From: Flavobacteriales bacterium
GTDB taxonomy: Bacteria > Bacteroidota > Bacteroidia > Flavobacteriales > JABDKJ01
DNA: 14,460 bases
Direction of reading: 5' to 3'
Assembly (NCBI GenBank): GCA_013002285.1
Contig: JABDKJ010000077.1
Location: 1-14,460 of the forward strand
A program made the translations under genes and the position numbers. This document shows positions 7,471-13,925 of the stretch, piece after piece. The notes under the pieces are model-generated. The model was not told where the DNA came from. It saw only the letters and a program-made list of their open reading frames with translations, and ran no database searches. Each line of letters starts with the position of its first letter. Position 1 is the first letter of the stretch.

Positions 7471-8052
7471 GTGAAACGAATAAAAAACATAATGTTACTT
7501 CTTATTTGCTTGACAGCTTCGCAAAGTGCTCTTGCTCAAAACAAGGTAGAATATAGAAAACCCGCGATCTTAAAGAATGTGCCTAAACTGGTCTTGACGG
7601 AATTCAAAGCACGATATCCAAACGTATTAACGCAAGGCTGGTATAGCACGCATCTAACCTATTGGCAGCAAGATCGAAGTGCAGGCTGGTATGTTGACTG
7701 GTATGGACAGCGGTCTTTTGTCGTATTCACTTATGAGAAACCCACTTATTTTGAAGTAGAGTTCATTGACCAGCCTGGTGAACTAAGCCGAGCCATTTTT
7801 AATCTGCATGGCTATTGGCATGAGACCAGGTCACGTGTAAAAGCTCTACCCCTGACCGTTCAGGAGGGCTTAAAACAAACGGAATACAATAGCTGGTATA
7901 TCTCAGACCTGAAAGAAAGAATAGAATCTCCAGGCTGGCCCATAGATGTCTATCGTTTCAGTGTTTCCAGAAAATCACAGACAAGGATCATACGTATGGA
8001 CGAAAAAGGCAACATCATCCAAGCGAAATATTTGGGAGAAGATGAGGAGTGA
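7471..8052 (+). CDS. Secreted PepSY-like (DUF2874-type) protein, GTG start
   Basis: The chosen start is GTG 7471, preceded by AAGGA at 7462-7466 and giving a clear signal peptide (KRIKNIMLLLICLTASQSALAQ, cut after AQ near residue 23); an in-frame ATG at 7492 is an alternative. The open frame reaches further back to 7360, but that part lies inside the previous gene and would bury the signal peptide. The mature 170 residues have two copies of the pattern typical of PepSY-like/BLIP-fold proteins of Bacteroidota: VPKLVLTEFKARYPNV...W...YWQQD...YEKPTYFEVEF, then ALPLTVQEGLKQTEYNSWYI...YRFSVSRKSQTRIIRMDEKG. Such proteins are secreted or periplasmic; no molecular function is established. It is coexpressed with the upstream membrane protein and ends before a hairpin terminator. 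Confidence 0.8.
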   Translation: MKRIKNIMLLLICLTASQSALAQNKVEYRKPAILKNVPKLVLTEFKARYPNVLTQGWYSTHLTYWQQDRSAGWYVDWYGQRSFVVFTYEKPTYFEVEFIDQPGELSRAIFNLHGYWHETRSRVKALPLTVQEGLKQTEYNSWYISDLKERIESPGWPIDVYRFSVSRKSQTRIIRMDEKGNIIQAKYLGEDEE

Positions 8053-8067
8053 TGATCATGAACAAAA

Positions 8068-8099
8068 AAGCCCCCTTTGAACAAGTTCAATGAAGGCTT
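8068..8099. terminator. Bidirectional hairpin terminator between convergent genes
   Basis: An imperfect 15-bp stem with a 2-base loop lies between the PepSY-like gene and the SDR gene: AAGCC...TTTGAAC (8068-8082) pairs with GTTCAA...GGCTT (8085-8099), with three mismatches in the middle. On the minus strand the stem is followed by a run of six or more T (plus-strand A 8064-8069); on the plus strand by a weaker CAATTTT. It is a stronger terminator for the SDR transcript than for the PepSY transcript. Confidence 0.7.
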
Positions 8100-8120
8100 C
8101 AATTTTGAGTTCCGTTAATA

Positions 8121-8984
8121 TTAATTCAACATGTCTGCCATGCCAAACGCAGTTATGAACTTATCATAATCCTCTTTTACGTTTTCATTCGCTCTTGAAA
8201 CGAATTCTCCCGTCATTCCATCCACTACTGTTCTCAATGGTCTTTGTCCTTTAGGCATATCCATCAATTTAAAGATAGCGTCCGGTACCATTTGAGGGTT
8301 TGGCTTCATGTTCTCGAACATCTCACCCATACCTGCTGTCATCTGCTCAGGTACTTTTGCAAGGTCTCCATACCCAGCCGTCACGTCCTGGTCTGACCCG
8401 AAAGCGACTTTACTGAATATTTCAGTAGGGAATGCACCCGGTTGAACTAAAACTACATCAACACCCAAAGGTCTTACTTCGTAATGTAAACCTTCTGTTA
8501 AACCTTCAACGGCAAACTTGGTTCCGTTATAGACGGTCATGAAAGGTGCAGAAAAACGACCTAAACCACTAGAGGTGTTTATGATCAAACCTTCGCCTTG
8601 CTTTCTCATTTGAGGAAGAGCGGCTTTCGTTGTTCTCCAAGTTCCTTTGACATTGACATCGAACATCTTTTCTAGGTCATTGTCCGTGTATGTCTCGGCA
8701 AGTCCTCCGCCAAAATATCCTGCGTTGTTCACGAGAACATCTAACCTACCCTCTTTTTCGATCACTCCACCAACTGCAATCTTCACTCCATTTGCGTCTG
8801 TCACATCCAACTCGATGACATTGATATTATCGATAGCCTGCAATTCTTTTGCTTTCTCGGCATTGCGACCATTGATGTTTCGCATAGTGGCGTAAACCTT
8901 ATGTCCTTTTTCTGCAGCTCCTTTAGCTGTCAAATACCCAAATCCGCTGTTCGTTCCTGTTATTAATACTACTTTATTTTCCAT
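8121..8984 (-). CDS. SDR family NAD(P)-dependent oxidoreductase
   Basis: A 287-residue classical short-chain dehydrogenase/reductase, cytoplasmic. All hallmark elements are intact: cofactor motif TGTNSGFG at 10-16, D60-V61 after the fourth strand, NNAG at 86-89, catalytic Asn111 in FDVNVKG, Ser138/139 in NTSSG, Tyr152 and Lys156 in YNGTK, and the QPGAFPT loop near 181-187. It should reduce or oxidise a carbonyl/alcohol using NAD(P)H; the substrate is not evident. AAGGA sits 4-8 bases before the ATG, a good ribosome binding site. It is divergent from an HxlR regulator with repeated GTTAC elements between them, the usual arrangement of an HxlR factor and its target oxidoreductase, so induction by reactive electrophiles or quinones is a reasonable inference. 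Confidence 0.93.
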   Translation of the reverse strand: MENKVVLITGTNSGFGYLTAKGAAEKGHKVYATMRNINGRNAEKAKELQAIDNINVIELDVTDANGVKIAVGGVIEKEGRLDVLVNNAGYFGGGLAETYTDNDLEKMFDVNVKGTWRTTKAALPQMRKQGEGLIINTSSGLGRFSAPFMTVYNGTKFAVEGLTEGLHYEVRPLGVDVVLVQPGAFPTEIFSKVAFGSDQDVTAGYGDLAKVPEQMTAGMGEMFENMKPNPQMVPDAIFKLMDMPKGQRPLRTVVDGMTGEFVSRANENVKEDYDKFITAFGMADMLN

Positions 8985-9008
8985 TTTTCCTTAGAATTTG
9001 TTATGTTT

Positions 9009-9037
9009 GTTACCCAAAGTTACTATTATTAGTTACT
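9009..9037. promoter_or_regulatory. Cluster of three GTTAC direct repeats overlapping the SDR promoter
   Basis: GTTACC (9009-9014), GTTACT (9019-9024) and GTTACT (9032-9037) lie in the same orientation, 10 and 13 bases apart. They overlap a minus-strand TAACTTTG (9022-9015), an exact match to the Bacteroidota -7 consensus TAnnTTTG for the SDR gene; I find no good -33 element at the right distance. Together with the palindrome at 9074-9089 they are candidate binding sites for the HxlR regulator. Confidence 0.5.
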
Positions 9038-9073
9038 TTTTGTATAAAATAAGATCAATTAGATCATTAAGTA

Positions 9074-9089
9074 GTTACCTTTTGGTAAC
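9074..9089. promoter_or_regulatory. Palindromic operator GTTACC-TTTT-GGTAAC upstream of the HxlR gene
   Basis: A perfect 6-bp inverted repeat, GTTACC and GGTAAC with a TTTT spacer, ends 14 bases before the HxlR start codon. It shares its half-site with the GTTAC repeats near the SDR promoter. HxlR proteins bind as dimers to inverted repeats of this size and often control their own gene, so autoregulation is likely; this is inference from position and symmetry. Confidence 0.6.
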
Positions 9090-9103
9090 AAGAAAGAGAA
9101 AAA

Positions 9104-9442
9104 ATGAATTGTAGCAACCCCACCTGTCCCTTGACCCAAGCGATCTCCGTGATCGGAGGTAAATGGAAACCACTCATCATCTATAGTCTACATAGATCGA
9201 AAAAAAGGTTTGGACAGTTGGACGCCATCATTCCCGGTATTTCCAGAAAGGTGCTCACCTCACAATTGAGTGAACTCATTAGAGACAAATTGGTGGAGAG
9301 AAAATCCTATGCAGAATCTCCTCCACGCGTTGAATATAGCTTAACGGACAAGGGAAGAGAGCTGATACCCATCTTTTCTTCCATTGCCAAATGGGGGAAA
9401 TACTTGGTGAAAGAGCACAAAGCGCTTTCGCCCCTAAACTAA
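9104..9442 (+). CDS. HxlR family transcriptional regulator (redox/electrophile sensing type)
   Basis: A 112-residue winged-helix DNA-binding protein, the usual HxlR length. The conserved core runs from CPLTQAISVIGGKWKPLII (8-26), through the recognition-helix region RFGQLDAIIPGISRKVLTSQL (about 35-55), to the wing with PPRVEYSLTDKGREL (about 78-92). Cys8, in the CPL motif just before helix 1, is at the position of the sensing cysteine of YodB, HypR and QorR, which respond to quinones, diamide or aldehydes; a second cysteine is at position 3. It is divergent from the SDR gene, with an operator-like palindrome just upstream of its start. I infer that it represses the SDR gene and itself until its cysteine is modified. 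It is not homologous to anything else in the window. Confidence 0.92.
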   Translation: MNCSNPTCPLTQAISVIGGKWKPLIIYSLHRSKKRFGQLDAIIPGISRKVLTSQLSELIRDKLVERKSYAESPPRVEYSLTDKGRELIPIFSSIAKWGKYLVKEHKALSPLN

Positions 9443-9541
9443 CGACTCCCCGCTTCAATTGTAAGAGCGCATAATATTTCTAAAATCTTCTTAATTTGGG
9501 CTCGATCTTATGCATATGCACTTAAGCCACATGTTACATGC

Positions 9542-9556
9542 CACTTAAAGTAAGTG
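9542..9556. promoter_or_regulatory. Inverted repeat CACTTA-AAG-TAAGTG before the first cyclase gene
   Basis: A perfect 6-bp inverted repeat with a 3-base spacer ends 4 bases before the ATG at 9561; one half-site, CACTTAA, recurs at 9519-9525. It could be a protein-binding site or an RNA hairpin that hides the start region. The space before the second cyclase gene has no equivalent. The function is unproven, and no strong promoter is visible in 9443-9560. Confidence 0.3.
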
Positions 9557-9560
9557 CTCA

Positions 9561-11390
9561 ATGAAAAGAATGATCCTCGTTATAATTTTATCATTTGGGA
9601 CTTTTCAGCTAAAGGCCCAAACCAAACTGGATTCTCTCTACACCATTTGGCAGGATGGATCTGAAAGCGACTCGGTCCGAGTTGTGGCATATAAAAATTA
9701 CATCTGGTATGGATTCATGTTTTCACATCCCGATAGTGCTTTCGTTTTGTCTACAAAACTTGTTGAATTCTCAAATGAAAGGAACTATGCGCTGGGTAAA
9801 GCAACAGGGGTATATAATCAAGGTGTTTCTCATTATGTGCAGAGCAATTATCCTAAGGCCTTGAGATATTTTCAGCAATGTTTGAATATTTATAAAAGTA
9901 TCAATTCATACAAAGGCATTTCCTCCTCTATAAATAATATTGGAAATATTTACTCTGTCCAAGGGGATTACAATAAATCATTAGAACTCTATTTCCAAAG
10001 TGAGATGATAGCAGAAGAAGCCCAAGATGAGGTCGGAAAAGGCTATGTGTGGAGCAATATTGGTAATATCTACTATGAACTAGGAGATCATGATAGATCT
10101 TTCGACTATTATCAAAAGAGCTTATCCATACTTGAAGAGGCAGGCGATCAGCGGGGTATTGCCATGGCGCTCGGAGGCATAGCATTATATTATCAATCGA
10201 AAGAGGATTATCCAGTAGCACTTGATTACATGGATCAATGCATAAAGATCTTCCAAGCATTAGACAACCAAACCGAAGTCGCAGCAGGACTTGCCATGGT
10301 CGGAAATATTCATCAGATGCAGGGGAACTATCAAGTGGCTTTAGAAAATTGTGATCAAGCGTTGCTGATCGCTGAAAAACTTAAAGTCCTTAATAGAAGA
10401 AAAGACGCGTGTGAATGTCTCTATAATACATATAAGGCTATGGGTAATGGTAACCAGGCGCTTGTATATCTTGAAAAACTAAACGTACTCAGCGATAGCA
10501 TGAATCAAGAAGAAATAGCTAAAAAGCTTCAGCAAATGGAATTTCAGAAAGAAATGCTGGCTGATAGCATAGCTACGGCCGAAGAAAAACGCATCGTAGA
10601 AGTAGCCCACCAGAAAGAAGTAAGACAAAAGAACAGGACAAGAAACATATTGGCTGTAAGCGGCCTCTTGGCCTTTCTTGTAGCAGGTGGTTTCTATAGC
10701 CGATGGCGATATGTCAGGAAGTCGCGTGACATCATTTCCAAAGAAAAAGACCGCTCAGAAAATTTGTTGCTCAATATCCTTCCAGCCGAGATCGCAGAAG
10801 AACTCAAAGAAAAGGGCGAGGCGCAGGCACGTGATTTTGAGATGGTCTCTATCCTATTCACCGATTTTAAAGGCTTCACCGAAGCTTCAGCAAAACTAAG
10901 TGCTGCAAAATTGGTAGAAGAGATCAACACCTGCTTCAAAGCATTTGACGCTATAGCAGGCAAGTATAATGTAGAAAAGATCAAGACCATTGGTGATTCC
11001 TATATGGCCGCAGGAGGTTTACCCGTACCCGATGATTCCGCAACTAAGAAAACCGTATTGGCTGCTTTAGAAATGCAAGCCTTCATCATAGATCGCAAGG
11101 CCAGTCGTGACAAAGAGGGACTCCCAGCATTCAGTATGCGTGTGGGTATCCACACAGGTTCAGTAGTAGCGGGGATCGTTGGTGTTAAAAAATTCCAGTA
11201 CGACATCTGGGGCGATACTGTCAACACGGCCTCAAGAATTGAAAGCAATGGTGAAGCCGGCAAAGTGAATATCAGCCAAGCGACTTATGAGATCTTAAAA
11301 AACGATCCTGACTTTGCATTTGAAAGTCGAGGGAAGATCGAAGCGAAAGGAAAGGGTGAGATGGAGATGTGGTTCGTCAGTTTAGAATAA
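9561..11390 (+). CDS. TPR-transmembrane class III adenylate cyclase, copy 1
   Basis: A 609-residue signalling protein. A signal peptide (1-20, cut after KAQ) precedes about six TPR repeats (roughly 80-311, for example INNIGNIYSVQGDYNKSLEL and SNIGNIYYELGDHDRSFDYY), a coiled coil (315-357), one membrane helix (361-380), a cytoplasmic linker helix (NLLLNILPAEIAEELKEKG, 401-419) and a class III nucleotide cyclase domain (425-609). Catalytic residues are complete: metal-binding Asp435 (ILFTDFKGFT) and Asp479 (KTIGDSYMA), transition-state Asn555 and Arg559 (VNTASR), and ATP-selecting Lys475 and Asp548 (QYDIWG), so cAMP is the expected product. The topology puts the TPR part in the periplasm and the cyclase in the cytoplasm. 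The second cyclase gene follows after 50 bases, with the same length and an almost identical catalytic half. Confidence 0.93.
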   Translation: MKRMILVIILSFGTFQLKAQTKLDSLYTIWQDGSESDSVRVVAYKNYIWYGFMFSHPDSAFVLSTKLVEFSNERNYALGKATGVYNQGVSHYVQSNYPKALRYFQQCLNIYKSINSYKGISSSINNIGNIYSVQGDYNKSLELYFQSEMIAEEAQDEVGKGYVWSNIGNIYYELGDHDRSFDYYQKSLSILEEAGDQRGIAMALGGIALYYQSKEDYPVALDYMDQCIKIFQALDNQTEVAAGLAMVGNIHQMQGNYQVALENCDQALLIAEKLKVLNRRKDACECLYNTYKAMGNGNQALVYLEKLNVLSDSMNQEEIAKKLQQMEFQKEMLADSIATAEEKRIVEVAHQKEVRQKNRTRNILAVSGLLAFLVAGGFYSRWRYVRKSRDIISKEKDRSENLLLNILPAEIAEELKEKGEAQARDFEMVSILFTDFKGFTEASAKLSAAKLVEEINTCFKAFDAIAGKYNVEKIKTIGDSYMAAGGLPVPDDSATKKTVLAALEMQAFIIDRKASRDKEGLPAFSMRVGIHTGSVVAGIVGVKKFQYDIWGDTVNTASRIESNGEAGKVNISQATYEILKNDPDFAFESRGKIEAKGKGEMEMWFVSLE

Positions 11391-11440
11391 CACGAACTTT
11401 TCAATTTATCCTTAACTTGCTTTCCAACTGACCTGATAAG

Positions 11441-13270
11441 ATGAAATACGCACTTCCATCCTTCTTTGTATTTTTCTTGATGTTCTGTATTTGCTCAATG
11501 GTAAGGGCACAGCAAACAAACCTCGATTCTCTATACTCTATTTGGGAAAATGAAACACAACCTGATTCCAGCCGAGTCAAAGCATATGCTGAATATATTT
11601 TCTATGGGTATAGCTCAGCAGATCCGGATACTACTATTCTATTATCGAAGCAATTGTACGATTTTTCTGTTCGGAGGAATTCAGAAAGTGGCATGCGAAA
11701 GGCTGCATACAATCTTGGAATATCTTTTTACCGGAAAGGTCAATATGCCAAAGCACTTAAGCATATGAGAGAAAGTGAAAGACTTACAGGTAAACCTCAC
11801 GGTGGAACATTAACATTGATCGGAGCCATTTACGGCCAAGTTTCAGATACAGCGAAGGTCCTGGAATATTTTAACAAAGGCCTGGACTTTGAGAGATCAG
11901 AAAAGAATCAGATGGGGATCGCTGCTGGCCTTATTAATATTGGATTGATCTACATAGAATTGGGTAAACTGGATACCGCATTGAGTTTAACTTCAGAAGG
12001 CTTGAAATTATCGAAAGAAATAGATGCAATGCTCTTTTACGCGAACGCAACCACAAATCTTGCTCGGATCTATGAAGCTAAAAAAGATCACTACTCTTCT
12101 CTCCAATTGTATGAGCGAGCCATAGCTATTTACGATAGTATCGGATATCGATCTGGGCTAGCTTTTAATCAAATCCGTATAGGATCGATCCATGCGGAAC
12201 AAGGAAACCACAAAGCTGCAGCGAACAAATGTTTGATCGGGTATAATCTGGCACTGGAAAGTGGAGCCGTGCAGATGCAGTGGATGTCTTGCGAGTGTCT
12301 ATACAATGCCTATAAAGCTCTTGGTAAAAGAAGTAAGGCTCTAGAATTCCATGAATTAATGATGACGTTCAAAGACAGTCTTAATATAAATGAGGCCGAC
12401 AAAAAATTGCAGCAAATGGAATTTGAGAAAGAAATGTTGGCTGATAGCTTGATACAAGAAGAGGAAAAAAGAATTGTTGAAATAGCACACGAAGAAGAAG
12501 TTCGAAAGAAAAACAAAACCAAGAATGTTGCCATCGGAGCGGGTTTGTTATTTCTTCTATTGGCAGGTGGATTCTACAGCCGGTGGAAATATGTTCGCAG
12601 ATCAAAGGCTGTTTTACAGGTAGAAAAAGACCGTTCAGAAAATTTATTGCTCAATATCCTGCCTGCCGAGATCGCAGAAGAACTCAAAGAAAAGGGCGAG
12701 GCAAAGGCCCGTGATTTTGAGATGGTCTCTATCCTATTCACAGATTTCAAAGGCTTTACTGAAGCTTCCGCAAAATTAAGCGCTGCAAAATTGGTTGAAG
12801 AGATCAACACGTGCTTCAAAGCTTTTGACGCTATAGCAGGCAAGTATAATGTAGAAAAGATCAAGACCATTGGTGATTCCTATATGGCCGCTGGAGGTTT
12901 GCCCGTACCCGATGATTCGGCAACAAAGAAAACCGTGCTGGCTGCTTTGGAAATGCAAGCCTTCATCATCGATCGCAAGGCCAATCGAGATAAAGAGGGA
13001 CTCCCAGCCTTCAGTATGCGCGTGGGTATTCATACAGGTTCGGTCGTGGCAGGGATCGTGGGCGTAAAAAAATTCCAGTACGACATCTGGGGTGACACTG
13101 TGAACACAGCAAGCAGAATGGAAAGCTCTGGAGAAGTTGGAAAAGTGAATGTCTCTCGATCTACCTATGACTTGATCAAGGATGATGCTCAATTTACCTT
13201 TGAGAGTCGAGGTAAAATTGAAGCCAAAGGCAAGGGAGAGATGGAAATGTACTTTGTATCAAAGATCTGA
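11441..13270 (+). CDS. TPR-transmembrane class III adenylate cyclase, copy 2 (tandem paralogue)
   Basis: Same architecture and exact length (609 residues) as the preceding gene, aligning without net gaps: signal peptide 1-23 (cut after VRA or RAQ), diverged TPR-type repeats at about 85-310 (INIGLIYIELGKLDTALSLT, NLARIYEAKKDHYSSLQLYE), coiled coil 316-358, membrane helix near 361-380 and class III cyclase domain. Between residues 396 and 559 only two residues differ from copy 1 (Gln to Lys at 422, Ser to Asn at 515), whereas the TPR half is largely different. All catalytic positions (Asp435, Lys475, Asp479, Asp548, Asn555, Arg559) are kept, so it should be an active adenylate cyclase. Conservation between the copies resumes sharply at KKLQQMEF (321) in the coiled coil. 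Tandem duplication followed by divergence of the sensor is the simplest reading. Confidence 0.93.
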   Translation: MKYALPSFFVFFLMFCICSMVRAQQTNLDSLYSIWENETQPDSSRVKAYAEYIFYGYSSADPDTTILLSKQLYDFSVRRNSESGMRKAAYNLGISFYRKGQYAKALKHMRESERLTGKPHGGTLTLIGAIYGQVSDTAKVLEYFNKGLDFERSEKNQMGIAAGLINIGLIYIELGKLDTALSLTSEGLKLSKEIDAMLFYANATTNLARIYEAKKDHYSSLQLYERAIAIYDSIGYRSGLAFNQIRIGSIHAEQGNHKAAANKCLIGYNLALESGAVQMQWMSCECLYNAYKALGKRSKALEFHELMMTFKDSLNINEADKKLQQMEFEKEMLADSLIQEEEKRIVEIAHEEEVRKKNKTKNVAIGAGLLFLLLAGGFYSRWKYVRRSKAVLQVEKDRSENLLLNILPAEIAEELKEKGEAKARDFEMVSILFTDFKGFTEASAKLSAAKLVEEINTCFKAFDAIAGKYNVEKIKTIGDSYMAAGGLPVPDDSATKKTVLAALEMQAFIIDRKANRDKEGLPAFSMRVGIHTGSVVAGIVGVKKFQYDIWGDTVNTASRMESSGEVGKVNVSRSTYDLIKDDAQFTFESRGKIEAKGKGEMEMYFVSKI

Positions 13271-13340
13271 ATGATCAAATCGGTACACGGCAAAACCTAA
13301 ACTGAATCGAATCATAGTTTTGTCCTGAGATCATCTCTTC

Positions 13341-13925
13341 TTATCCAAAAACCTTCCCTACGGTCTTCAGCATCAATCCCAGATCATCTAGAAAAGACCT
13401 TTCCTCAATGTATTTCAGGTTCAGGGCCAGTTTGGCAGGCATGATATTTCCTACATATTCTTTCTCAGGGTCATCAGCTTTGGCGAGGATCTCCGCTTCG
13501 TTCAGATATGCTAAGGAGGCTGGGTCTGAAAGCCCTGGTCTTACAGATAATACTTTCTTTTGTTCTTCGTTGTAGAGCGCAACGTATTTGGGTACCTCCG
13601 GTCTGGGACCAATGAAGCTCATCTCGCCCATGAGAATGTTCCACAGTTGTGGCAATTCGTCCAACTTGTATTTGCGAATGAAGGCTCCTGTTCTGGTTAT
13701 GCGGCTGTCTTGTCCAATGGTCAATTGCAGATCGTCCTTTTCCACTTTGCGCATAGAACGGAACTTGTGCATCCTGAATTCCTTTGCATTTTTCCCCACT
13801 CTTATTTGGCTAAATAGTGCACCTCCCGGTGAGGAGAACAGCACCAGAATGGCCACAAAAAACAAGACTGGAGAAAGCAGAATAAGGAAGACCAGCGCAC
13901 AGAAAAAATCGAACATACGTTTCAT
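13341..13925 (-). CDS. Sugar transferase (monotopic phosphoglycosyltransferase, PglC/WcaJ type)
   Basis: A 194-residue enzyme that transfers a sugar-1-phosphate from a UDP-sugar to undecaprenyl phosphate, the first membrane step of surface glycan assembly. KRMFDFFCALVFLILLSPV (2-20), with Ser18-Pro19, forms the re-entrant membrane helix; FSQIRVGKNAKEFRMHKFRSM (38-58), the catalytic Asp89-Glu90 in KLDELPQLWN, and MSFIGPRPE (102-110) are all intact. The length and lack of extra N-terminal helices match the short PglC-like class rather than the long WbaP/WcaJ class. The start ATG (13925-13923) overlaps the stop of the upstream aminotransferase by 4 bases, so the two are cotranslated. The sugar is unknown; the aminotransferase neighbour suggests an amino or diacetamido sugar. 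Confidence 0.93.
   Translation of the reverse strand: MKRMFDFFCALVFLILLSPVLFFVAILVLFSSPGGALFSQIRVGKNAKEFRMHKFRSMRKVEKDDLQLTIGQDSRITRTGAFIRKYKLDELPQLWNILMGEMSFIGPRPEVPKYVALYNEEQKKVLSVRPGLSDPASLAYLNEAEILAKADDPEKEYVGNIMPAKLALNLKYIEERSFLDDLGLMLKTVGKVFG

Noticed and set aside
12776..13192. Long minus-strand open frames antisense to the cyclase domains (also at 10694-10990 and 12574-12870)
   Set aside because: They are mirror frames of the conserved cyclase coding sequence, occur in both copies for that reason, and encode nothing recognisable.
13271..13340. Short region between the second cyclase gene and the convergent sugar transferase gene
   Set aside because: I looked for a terminator hairpin and found none with a convincing stem and T run.
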